Source: Pseudomonadota bacterium (GTDB lineage: Bacteria > Pseudomonadota > Gammaproteobacteria > Xanthomonadales > Xanthomonadaceae). Taken from it: a stretch of DNA of 11,633 nt. The translations under genes were made by a program, and so were the position numbers. This document shows, one piece after another, positions 1 to 5,663 of the stretch. The notes under the pieces were generated by a model, which was given only the letters and a program-made list of their open reading frames with translations, made no database searches and had not been told where the DNA came from. The DNA lies in contig JANXZP010000029.1 in assembly GCA_025355485.1 (NCBI GenBank), positions 1-11,633 on the forward strand. Direction: 5' to 3'. Position 1 is the stretch's first letter. Every line of letters begins with the position of its first letter.

Positions 1-320
1 GAAGCGAACCGCACCAGGCGCGACATGCGCGCGGTCTCGGAGCGCACTGATATGCGTCCCGACGGAGTGAGTCGGTAGTAGCGACGGCGTTCGTCGTCGT
101 TGTCCGCATCCGGCCGCTCATCGGTTTCCTCGACCAGCCCCTGTTCCAGCAGCCGCTTGAGCGTTCCGTACAGCGTGCCCGGCCCCATCCGCAGCGCGCC
201 GTTGCTGAGCGCCTCGACCGATTGCATGATCGCGTAGCCGTGCAGGTCGCCTTCGAGCAGCGCCAGCAGGATGTGGTGCATGGCCGGGGTCAGCGGGTTC
301 GATGGCGTGGCGGTGGTCAT
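1..320 (-). CDS. PadR-family transcriptional repressor (3' end cut by window edge)
   Basis: A winged-helix DNA-binding regulator of the PadR family; such proteins usually repress a nearby operon and often themselves, and are released by a small-molecule ligand. About 106 residues are visible from an ATG at 320. Residues 10-68 carry the PadR helix-turn-helix: LTPAMHHILLALLEGDLHGY, then GPGTLYGTLKRLLEQGLVEE, which is the family's recognition-helix signature. Residues about 79-90 (DERRRYYRLTPSGR) form the beta-wing typical of PadR. The C-terminal dimerisation helix lies beyond the left edge, so a short (PadR-s1 type) protein cannot be confirmed. A near-consensus promoter and an inverted repeat sit just upstream at 351-386, which suggests autoregulation. 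The Shine-Dalgarno is weak (GGAA). The regulated target is unknown: it could be genes beyond the left edge or the oxygenase unit to the right. Confidence 0.9.
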   Translation of the reverse strand, partial: MTTATPSNPLTPAMHHILLALLEGDLHGYAIMQSVEALSNGALRMGPGTLYGTLKRLLEQGLVEETDERPDADNDDERRRYYRLTPSGRISVRSETARMSRLVRFA

Positions 321-350
321 GCGGGTTCCGGGAGGTGTCCGATTGCGGTC

Positions 351-379
351 ACTATGTCGTGAACCGATATATCTGTCAA
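351..379 (-). promoter_or_regulatory. sigma70 promoter of the padR gene
   Basis: Read on the minus strand, an exact -35 hexamer TTGACA (379-374) is followed by a 17-bp spacer and a -10-like CATAGT (356-351, four of six consensus bases). The start codon at 320 leaves a leader of roughly 20-25 nt. The promoter sits between the stop of the upstream oxygenase gene (411) and padR, so padR can be transcribed apart from the operon to its right. The -35 element lies in the centre of an inverted repeat. Confidence 0.7.
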
Positions 380-386
380 CGATATA
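365..386. promoter_or_regulatory. candidate PadR operator over the -35 element
   Basis: On the plus strand TATATC (368-373) and GATATA (381-386) form a perfect 6-bp inverted repeat around a 7-bp centre that holds the complement of TTGACA. The heptamer CGATATA also occurs as a direct repeat at 365-371 and 380-386, and 366-373 (GATATATC) is itself an 8-bp palindrome. AT-rich dyads over the promoter are usual for PadR autoregulation. Binding by this PadR is inferred from position, not shown. Confidence 0.55.
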
Positions 387-410
387 GTTGCCACGCCACC
401 CGCTGCCTGC

Positions 411-1112
411 TCAGCGCGCGAGGAACCAGCCGGTGATCGCAAGCCGATCCTCGCCGGCCCAGGGCGAGACGAGGCTGACGTGATGCAGCGCAGGCACGCG
501 GAACAGGCTCAGCGCATTCCAGCGCGGCATGAACGAGTCGATCACGCTGCCGCTTTCGTCGAGGAATTGCAGCAGCCCGCCCCATTCGGCTTTCCAGCGC
601 GGTGTGAGGTTGATGACGTACGCGTAGCGACGGCCTTCGCCGCTGTGGGTGTCGTCGTGCGGGGTGAGAAATTGCCCGGGCCGATAGCGCGTTGCCTGCG
701 CGTTGACAGCGTTGATCGCGGTGTCGCCGGTCAGGTAACGCGCGAACTCGATGAACTCGGGGCTGTTGAGGAACTCCAGCACCACATGCACCGGCAAATC
801 CGGATCCCAGCCCTCCTTGCGCGCGCGCCCGAGCATGTAGCTGTCGTACACGAACTGAAAGGACTCACGCGCGTTGCGATACGCCGTGTCGAGAACGTCG
901 CGATACGCCGCATCTTCTAGCGCGTGCTCGCGCCCGTGCGTGCGCGGAGCGGCGTTATCGCTGCGCTCGGCCAAGCTCCACGGCACCTGATGCGCAAGGC
1001 AATCGCGCAGCAGTTCGGCGGCATCGGCTTGCAGGAAATCCGGAATCTGCACGCGGCTACGCGTCGCGAGTTGGGTTTTCCAGAAATCGACGTCGAGGGC
1101 GTTGTTGATCAT
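411..1112 (-). CDS. 2-oxoglutarate/Fe(II)-dependent oxygenase, Tpa1/Ofd1 prolyl-hydroxylase-like
   Basis: A 233-residue cytoplasmic dioxygenase that would couple oxidation of 2-oxoglutarate to hydroxylation of a substrate, by family analogy a protein prolyl residue (COG3751-like, the group that holds Rps23 prolyl dihydroxylase Tpa1/Ofd1). The double-stranded beta-helix core starts near residue 136. It carries TPHDDTHSGEGRRYAYVINL, in which His152 and Asp154 make the HxD iron motif; the distal iron His is 210 or 211 (PALHHVSLV) and Arg223 (DRLAITGWF) would hold the 2-oxoglutarate carboxylate. Arg144 and Tyr143 (ATRYRPGQFL) are also typical. I chose the ATG at 1112 because it forms an ATGA overlap with the stop of the preceding gene. 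An in-frame extension to 1205 lies inside that gene and adds a low-complexity basic stretch with no family resemblance. There is no good Shine-Dalgarno of its own, which fits translational coupling. Its substrate is unknown. Confidence 0.85.
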   Translation of the reverse strand: MINNALDVDFWKTQLATRSRVQIPDFLQADAAELLRDCLAHQVPWSLAERSDNAAPRTHGREHALEDAAYRDVLDTAYRNARESFQFVYDSYMLGRARKEGWDPDLPVHVVLEFLNSPEFIEFARYLTGDTAINAVNAQATRYRPGQFLTPHDDTHSGEGRRYAYVINLTPRWKAEWGGLLQFLDESGSVIDSFMPRWNALSLFRVPALHHVSLVSPWAGEDRLAITGWFLAR

Positions 1113-2284
1113 GGCGCGTTGGCGTGCCCCGCGGGCTTGTCTACGGGCGTTGGAAACGGGCTGCCGAGTAGATCGACAGGCTTTCCCTCTCGCGTCGGCC
1201 GCCATCCCGTTGGCGGCATCGGTGCAAAGTTCGCATGTCGTAACGCGCGCTGGTTGGCCTCGACTTCACTCATCCCACCCACTTGTTCGCGAAGCGATTC
1301 CAAGGAGGCCTGCCCTGCCTGTTCCTGCTTGATCAACTTTCCGTATTGCTCGTATTGCCACAACGCCGTACGCGCATTCTCGACGTCTGTGGTGCCAGCA
1401 ATGCCAGATTCTCTTAGCAAGGAACACGCGATCAATCGGCTTACCCAGGCACCCGAACGGGTCAGCATCAGACGACCGATTTTTCCGCAGTTCTCGAAAT
1501 GGGCGAGCGTGGCTTCGGGGTGCTTGTCGCGACGGCACGCGATTACGAGGTGTCGATAGTTCGGAATCGTGATCGCCGTGGCCTGCGCGAAAACAAAGCT
1601 CAACCGCGCCATTTCAGTAGTCACGGACTTTCCATCGACCCTTTCATTCTGATCGAACGGCGGTGGGTAACGCCTTGCCACATCCAGCAATGCGGTCATC
1701 GAATCGTTGAGCATCTCGTCGAATCGATTCGCGGCCGCCATTTTCGCAAGCGTTCTGTCGATGCGGCCCGCATCGCCCGCCGCGGCAGCCTCTCCGATCG
1801 CCGGCACCCATGCCGCCCCGTTGTCCGGTTCGATATGCGCGAGCGCCATCGAACGTCCGGGGCATGGATGGCCGGTGTCGCAACCGCTGTCGCTCGCGGA
1901 CTGGGATGCCCAGAGCCATTGAACCAGCCGATCGTTCGGCGCGGCAGCTGCTGCCTTCCTCAGCAGCGCAGCACGCGAGGGACTGCTGGCGCCAACCGAT
2001 GTTGGATCGTCGTAATGAACCAGCACCGCCGAAATCGCCCAATCCCTCGGCGATGCGCTGTTGCGCAGCGATCGTTCCAGTTCGCGTTGGTAGCGCGTAT
2101 GCGCATCGAGTCGTAGCCGCTGCCCGAGGGTCAATTGTGGATCGATTTCGTCGCTAGCTTTCGATGCGGGCTCAAGCTTCACCGGCTGCTGATGTATCGA
2201 CGCTGATGGTGTTGCCGGCGTAGTAACTGTATTGCCCGCAAGCATCCAGGCCATTGCAAGGTCGATGACAGGAGAAATCATCAT
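1109..2284 (-). CDS. Unrecognised protein with five cysteines, coupled between GGT and an oxygenase
   Basis: A 391-residue protein whose function I do not recognise. It starts with a hydrophobic stretch (residues 2-20, ISPVIDLAMAWMLAG) that may be an export signal but lacks the usual basic n-region. A Pro/Ser/Thr-rich linker follows to about 45. Residues about 50-200 look alpha-helical and TPR-like, for example an Ala-rich helix ending in APNDRLVQWLWASQS and then HIEPDNGAAWVPAI, the spacing seen in sel1/TPR-type repeats. Cysteines are at 135 and 141 (GCDTGHPCPGR), 250, 266 and 287, possibly disulfides if the protein is periplasmic. Its ATG shares one base with the stop of the GGT gene (TGATG), and its own stop overlaps the next start (ATGA). 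A TTG one codon earlier is an alternative start. Similar proteins seem to occur in Xanthomonadales, but that is memory, not a search. Location and role are open. Confidence 0.75.
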   Translation of the reverse strand: MMISPVIDLAMAWMLAGNTVTTPATPSASIHQQPVKLEPASKASDEIDPQLTLGQRLRLDAHTRYQRELERSLRNSASPRDWAISAVLVHYDDPTSVGASSPSRAALLRKAAAAAPNDRLVQWLWASQSASDSGCDTGHPCPGRSMALAHIEPDNGAAWVPAIGEAAAAGDAGRIDRTLAKMAAANRFDEMLNDSMTALLDVARRYPPPFDQNERVDGKSVTTEMARLSFVFAQATAITIPNYRHLVIACRRDKHPEATLAHFENCGKIGRLMLTRSGAWVSRLIACSLLRESGIAGTTDVENARTALWQYEQYGKLIKQEQAGQASLESLREQVGGMSEVEANQRALRHANFAPMPPTGWRPTREGKPVDLLGSPFPTPVDKPAGHANAP

Positions 2285-4032
2285 CAATACCCCGCCGCCT
2301 GCCCATCCTTGCGCGACTCGCTGGCTCCGATCCAGCCGCCATTCGGATTCGCCATGATCGCCTGGTAGCCGCCGTACGGGCCGTCGGAATAGCGCACGCT
2401 GTGACCCTTGCGCATCAGCGCGCGGATGGTTTCGTATGAAAATCCGGTTTCGAGATCGACCTCACCGCCGTCGCCCATCGCGGTGTTCTGTCCGCTCGGT
2501 TCGGTGTCGCCTTCGTGCTGGATGCGCGGCGCGTCGCCGGCTTCCTGCAGGTTCATGCCGAAGTCGATCAGGTTCATCAGGATCTGCACGTGGCCCTGCG
2601 GCTGCATCGAGCCGCCCATCACACCGAAGCTCAGCCACGGCTTGCCGTTCTTCGTCACGAACGCGGGAATGATCGTGTGGAACGGCCGCTTGCCGGGCGC
2701 GAAGGAATTCGGATGGCCTTCCTTCAACACGAACAATTCGCCGCGATCCTGCAGGATGAAACCCAACCCCGGCGGGGTCATGCCGCTGCCCATGCCGCGG
2801 TAGTTCGACTGGATCAGCGAGACCATCATGCCGCTGGAATCGGCGGTGGTCAGGTAGATCGTGTCGCCGCCATCGAGTGCGGGCGGCGTGCCTGGCGCAA
2901 CCACGCGTGCGGCCTTGTCCAGCGAAATCAGTTTGCGGCGATCGGCCGCGTAGTCCTTCGACAGCAAGCCCTTGACCGGTGTCTTCGCAAAATCGGGATC
3001 GGCGTAGAAACGCGCGCGATCGGCGAACGCAAGCTTCTTCGCCTCGACGAACAGATGCACGTGCTCGGCGCTGTCGAACGCGATCTTGCTGAAATCGAAT
3101 CCTTCGAGGATGTTGAGGATCTGCAGTGTAGCGATGCCCTGCCCGTTCGGCGGCAATTCCCACACGTCGTAGCCGCGATAATTCGTGCTGACCGGCTCGA
3201 CCCATTCGCCGTGGTGCGCGGCCATGTCCTCGTACGACAGGAAGCCGCCCTGCGCCTTCATGTAGTCGCCGATGACGTGCGCGATGGATCCTTTATAGAA
3301 CGCATCGCGGCCACCATCGGAGACCTTCTGCAAGGTGTCGGCCAGTGTCGGGCGCGTCCACATCTCGCCGGTGCGCGGGCCGCGGCCGTCGCGGGTGAAC
3401 TGTTCGGTGAAGCCCGCATACTTCGACAACCGCGGCACCGACAGGCTCCAGTAATACGCGATCACTTCGCTGACCGGAAAACCTTCACGCGCATAACGGA
3501 TCGCCGGCGCGAGGTTCGCTTTCATCGGCAATTTGCCGAACCGATCGTGCAGCGCGAACCATCCATCCACACAACCCGGCACCGAGACCGGCAGCGGCCC
3601 GTACGACGGAACGTCCTTGAGCCCCTGCTTCTGGAACTCGGCCAGCGTCAGCGATTTCGGCGAGCGGCCCGAGCCGTTGTAGCCATAGAGTTTTTTCGTC
3701 TTCGGATCCCACACGATCGCGAACAGATCGCCGCCCATGCCCGAGCCGGTCGGCTCCATCAGGCCGAGCGCGGCATCGGCCGCGATCGCCGCGTCCACCG
3801 CGCTGCCTCCGTTCTTCATCACATCGAGCGCGATCTGGGTAACCAGCGGTTGCGAGGTCGCGGCCATGACGTGCGGCGCGTAGGTTTCCGAGCGCGTCGC
3901 AAACGTGCGGCCGGTCACGCGGTCGGCGGCCGACGCGGATGCGCAGACTAACGCGATACCGCACGCAACGACCGCCGCGCGGCACAGGCCGGGAGGGGAT
4001 GGCGACACGACAGTGCGTAGTGGCAGGTTCAT
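2284..4032 (-). CDS. ggt: Secreted gamma-glutamyltranspeptidase-family enzyme (GDT-type)
   Basis: A 582-residue Ntn-hydrolase that should mature by self-cleavage into a large and a small subunit; family members hydrolyse or transfer gamma-glutamyl groups (glutathione, gamma-Glu peptides) in the periplasm, or act as acylases. A Sec signal peptide (basic Arg6 and Arg18, core AAVVACGIALVCASASA) is cut near residue 35. The nucleophile at the new N-terminus is predicted to be Thr391 in GGDTIYLTTADSSG. The oxyanion Gly-Gly pair is in FGVMGGSMQPQGH (473-474). Two features differ from classical GGT: the large subunit has NGSGRSP (119-125) rather than the RExAP carboxylate-binding motif, and PGKRPFHTIIPA has His-Thr where E. 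coli has Ser462-Ser463. Both point to the YwrD/acylase-like branch, so true gamma-glutamyl specificity is uncertain. The ATG at 4032 has a GGAG Shine-Dalgarno (4043-4040) seven bases upstream. It leads a three-gene coupled unit. Confidence 0.93.
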   Translation of the reverse strand: MNLPLRTVVSPSPPGLCRAAVVACGIALVCASASAADRVTGRTFATRSETYAPHVMAATSQPLVTQIALDVMKNGGSAVDAAIAADAALGLMEPTGSGMGGDLFAIVWDPKTKKLYGYNGSGRSPKSLTLAEFQKQGLKDVPSYGPLPVSVPGCVDGWFALHDRFGKLPMKANLAPAIRYAREGFPVSEVIAYYWSLSVPRLSKYAGFTEQFTRDGRGPRTGEMWTRPTLADTLQKVSDGGRDAFYKGSIAHVIGDYMKAQGGFLSYEDMAAHHGEWVEPVSTNYRGYDVWELPPNGQGIATLQILNILEGFDFSKIAFDSAEHVHLFVEAKKLAFADRARFYADPDFAKTPVKGLLSKDYAADRRKLISLDKAARVVAPGTPPALDGGDTIYLTTADSSGMMVSLIQSNYRGMGSGMTPPGLGFILQDRGELFVLKEGHPNSFAPGKRPFHTIIPAFVTKNGKPWLSFGVMGGSMQPQGHVQILMNLIDFGMNLQEAGDAPRIQHEGDTEPSGQNTAMGDGGEVDLETGFSYETIRALMRKGHSVRYSDGPYGGYQAIMANPNGGWIGASESRKDGQAAGY

Positions 4033-4048
4033 GGGGTCGCTCCAATGG

Positions 4049-4072
4049 AGCGCAGACGATAGCGCAGACGAG
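4049..4072. repeat. 12-bp tandem repeat in the ggt leader
   Basis: AGCGCAGACGA occurs at 4049-4059 and again at 4061-4071, a period of 12 bp. It lies between the ggt Shine-Dalgarno and the left end of the MITE-like element and overlaps that element by one or two bases. It could be a small duplication linked to insertion, a slippage product, or a doubled regulator site. No third copy is seen on the right flank. Confidence 0.7.
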
Positions 4073-4336
4073 GGCCTGTTAACGCTATCCGAGCTGGTCG
4101 CGCTGCCCCTGTGCGACTGTCAGGCAAGGCGCGCGACGCAGCGCCGTAGTCATTTTACGGTCAAGTCGCGCAACGCCGCATGGCGGTCGCACAGGGGCAA
4201 CCCTTCGGGCCGGTCACCGGAAACCGCATCGCCGCGTCATCGCTCGGTCGTGTATCGACATACACTTCTTCGCTCTTCCTTGCGCTGCAGCTTCCGGTGG
4301 TCGGCGCGGCCTGCTCGGATAGCGTTAGCAGGCCCT
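4071..4336. mobile_element. MITE-like element with 23-bp terminal inverted repeats
   Basis: The left end (4071-4093, beginning AGGGCCTGTTAACGC) and right end (4314-4336, ending GCGTTAGCAGGCCCT) are inverted copies that match at 22 of 23 bases. The single mismatch is at 4328. The 266-bp body codes for nothing convincing and is packed with smaller inverted repeats: 4104-4117 with 4186-4199, 4144-4148 with 4156-4160, 4215-4222 with 4292-4299, and 4250-4255 with 4260-4265. Short length, terminal repeats and no transposase are the marks of a miniature inverted-repeat transposable element. I see no target-site duplication in the flanks, so the exact borders may be a few bases off or the element is old. 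It sits between the divergent ggt and porin genes, so the ggt promoter must lie within or beyond it. A structured RNA or an intergenic repeat of another kind is the alternative. Confidence 0.65.
4104..4199. repeat. Internal folded repeat of the MITE-like element
   Basis: TGCCCCTGTGCGAC (4104-4117) is exactly inverted at 4186-4199, a 14-bp perfect stem that encloses 68 bases. At its centre CCGTA (4144-4148) and TACGG (4156-4160) form a second hairpin with a 7-nt loop. Either strand, if transcribed, would fold into a long cruciform-like hairpin. A separate short stem-loop, GTGTAT-CGAC-ATACAC (4250-4265), lies further right in the same element. Confidence 0.7.
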
Positions 4337-4387
4337 GGCCACGCCTGCGCTTATAACCGTGGATTTGCACGCGATGCCGAATTCGCA

Positions 4388-4415
4388 TTGACAGATTTCC
4401 GTTAAATCCTATAAA
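4388..4415 (+). promoter_or_regulatory. Strong sigma70 promoter of the porin gene
   Basis: TTGACA (4388-4393) is followed by a 16-bp spacer and TATAAA (4410-4415): an exact -35 and five of six -10 bases. The stretch 4391-4435 is clearly more AT-rich than its surroundings. Transcription should begin near 4422 and leave a leader of about 29 nt before the ATG at 4451. It lies outside the MITE-like element. I see no tandem Pho-box repeats beside it, so control by PhoB is not supported by the sequence. Confidence 0.8.
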
Positions 4416-4442
4416 TTTTATCTGAATTAATGCGGATAACGC

Positions 4443-4446
4443 GGAG
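4443..4446 (+). promoter_or_regulatory. Ribosome binding site that fixes the porin start
   Basis: GGAG lies four bases before the ATG at 4451. An in-frame ATG at 4430 has no Shine-Dalgarno and would put a basic seven-residue tail ahead of an already complete signal peptide, so 4451 is preferred. Confidence 0.6.
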
Positions 4447-4450
4447 AACC

Positions 4451-5635
4451 ATGTCGAAGACATCGCCAATCGCCACCATCGCCTTTCTGGCGTACATTTT
4501 TGCCGCCGAAGCACGCAGCGCCGACTGGCCGACGCACTACGTGTTTGCGGATGGCACCGATCTCGGACTGACCGCCGCGTACCGCTACGACAGCAACGCG
4601 TTCAGCGCCGACGCGCCGCCCGGTGGCGCGCACCGATTCGAGGACGCGGCGACCAGTCGGCGCAAGGAACTCGGCATCACGCACAGGAAGAAAGGCGTGT
4701 ACGACTTCATCATCGCACGCGAATTCCAGGGCAAGACGTGGCTCGATGTGTATCTGCGCCTGCAATCGAAGGCGTTACTCGGGAAAGACTTTGGCGCGTT
4801 CCGCATCGGTTATTCGAAAACGCCGGTCGGATTCGAGGGCGTGACCGGCACGCGCGCGGACAGCTTCCTCGAATTGTCGCTGCCCGTGCAGGCGTTGTAC
4901 GAAGGCCGCCGCACCGGCATCGACTGGGCGCTGGAACGACCGGCCTACGTCGCGAACATCGGCTACTACTTCGGACAGGACCTGCAGGGCGACAACGACG
5001 GCACCACCCTCGCCGCTCGCCTCGCGTGGACGCCGATCAAGACCGACGGCCATGTACTGCACCTGGGCGTGTCGGCATCGCGCGAGAATCCGGACAGCAC
5101 CGTGAACGGTCTCGGCAAGACCAGCCAGCCAAGCGCGCGCGTGCGCAGCACTCCGGAAGCCGGACTCATGACGGTGCGACTGGTCGATACCGGCGCACTA
5201 ACCAATGTCGACCATATCGATCGCCACGGCCTCGAAGGCGTGTGGATAGCAGGGCCGTGGTCGCTGCAAGGCGAATATCTCGACGAACGCATCTCCCGTT
5301 TCGGTGGCAAGCCGGACGTGGACACGCACGGCTTCTATGGGTTCGGAAGCTGGGTCGTCACCGGCGAATCGCGGCCGTACGCCAATGGCAATGTCGGCAA
5401 CCTCAAGCCGCGTTCGAAGGCCGGCGCGGTGGAACTGTTGCTGCGCTATAGCGAACTCGATCTCGATTCAGGAACGATCCACGGTGGCAAGGAACACGAC
5501 TGGACCATCGGCGCGAACTGGTACCTGACAGAACATTTCAAGTTCCAGGGCAATTACGTGCGCGCGTGGGCCGACAGGAGCGGCCTGCAACTGTCGCCGA
5601 AGATTTTCGAGCTGCGCGCGCAGTTGATGTTCTGA
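4451..5635 (+). CDS. OprO/OprP-family outer-membrane porin
   Basis: A 394-residue trimeric beta-barrel porin of the phosphate-selective porin O/P family (Porin_O_P); family members pass phosphate, polyphosphate or other anions across the outer membrane. A signal peptide (MSKTSPIATIAFLAYIFAAEARSA) is cut after about residue 24. Strand-rich sequence with alternating residues fills the rest. The C-terminal third is the most diagnostic: YGFGSWVVTGESRPY, then KAGAVELLLRYSELDLDSG and DWTIGANWYLTEHFKFQGNYV, which are the strand motifs near the end of OprO/OprP. The protein ends in Phe (ELRAQLMF), the signature recognised by the BAM complex. It is somewhat shorter than OprP (about 410 mature residues). 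It is divergent from ggt and has its own strong promoter. Substrate cannot be read from the sequence; phosphate is only the family default, and many Xanthomonadales members are not phosphate-regulated. Confidence 0.88.
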   Translation: MSKTSPIATIAFLAYIFAAEARSADWPTHYVFADGTDLGLTAAYRYDSNAFSADAPPGGAHRFEDAATSRRKELGITHRKKGVYDFIIAREFQGKTWLDVYLRLQSKALLGKDFGAFRIGYSKTPVGFEGVTGTRADSFLELSLPVQALYEGRRTGIDWALERPAYVANIGYYFGQDLQGDNDGTTLAARLAWTPIKTDGHVLHLGVSASRENPDSTVNGLGKTSQPSARVRSTPEAGLMTVRLVDTGALTNVDHIDRHGLEGVWIAGPWSLQGEYLDERISRFGGKPDVDTHGFYGFGSWVVTGESRPYANGNVGNLKPRSKAGAVELLLRYSELDLDSGTIHGGKEHDWTIGANWYLTEHFKFQGNYVRAWADRSGLQLSPKIFELRAQLMF

Positions 5636-5637
5636 AT

Positions 5638-5663
5638 ACGCGAAGGCGCGCGCGGCCTCGCGT
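5638..5663. terminator. Candidate bidirectional hairpin between convergent genes
   Basis: ACGCGA (5638-5643) pairs with TCGCGT (5658-5663), and inside it GGC pairs with GCC after one bulged base, leaving a GC-rich loop. It fills the whole 27-bp gap between the porin stop and the kinase stop and overlaps the kinase TAA. No T-tract follows on either strand, so it may act weakly or only protect transcript ends. Confidence 0.45.

Noticed and set aside
1113..1205. N-terminal extension of the Tpa1-like oxygenase to an upstream ATG
   Set aside because: The extra 31 residues lie wholly within the preceding gene, are basic and low in complexity, and ignore the ATGA overlap start.
2515..3951. Plus-strand open frame of 478 codons opposite ggt
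   Set aside because: It is antisense to an unmistakable GGT protein; composition is Arg/Ala/His-rich with no motif. Such frames are common opposite GC-rich genes.
4101..4130. Possible Pho box from a CTGTCA half-site near 4117-4123
   Set aside because: Only one half-site is present, with no second copy at an 11-bp period, and it lies inside the MITE-like element far from the porin promoter.
4060..4345. Target-site duplication of the MITE-like element
   Set aside because: Flanking bases on the left (GCAGACG) and right (GGCCACG) do not repeat each other in any register I tried.
4430..4450. Earlier in-frame ATG for the porin
   Set aside because: It has no Shine-Dalgarno and lies just a few bases after the predicted transcription start; the ATG at 4451 has GGAG and gives a clean signal peptide.
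4161..4514. Minus-strand frame of 117 codons across the MITE-like element and porin start
   Set aside because: It spans inverted repeats and a strong promoter on the other strand and has no family features.
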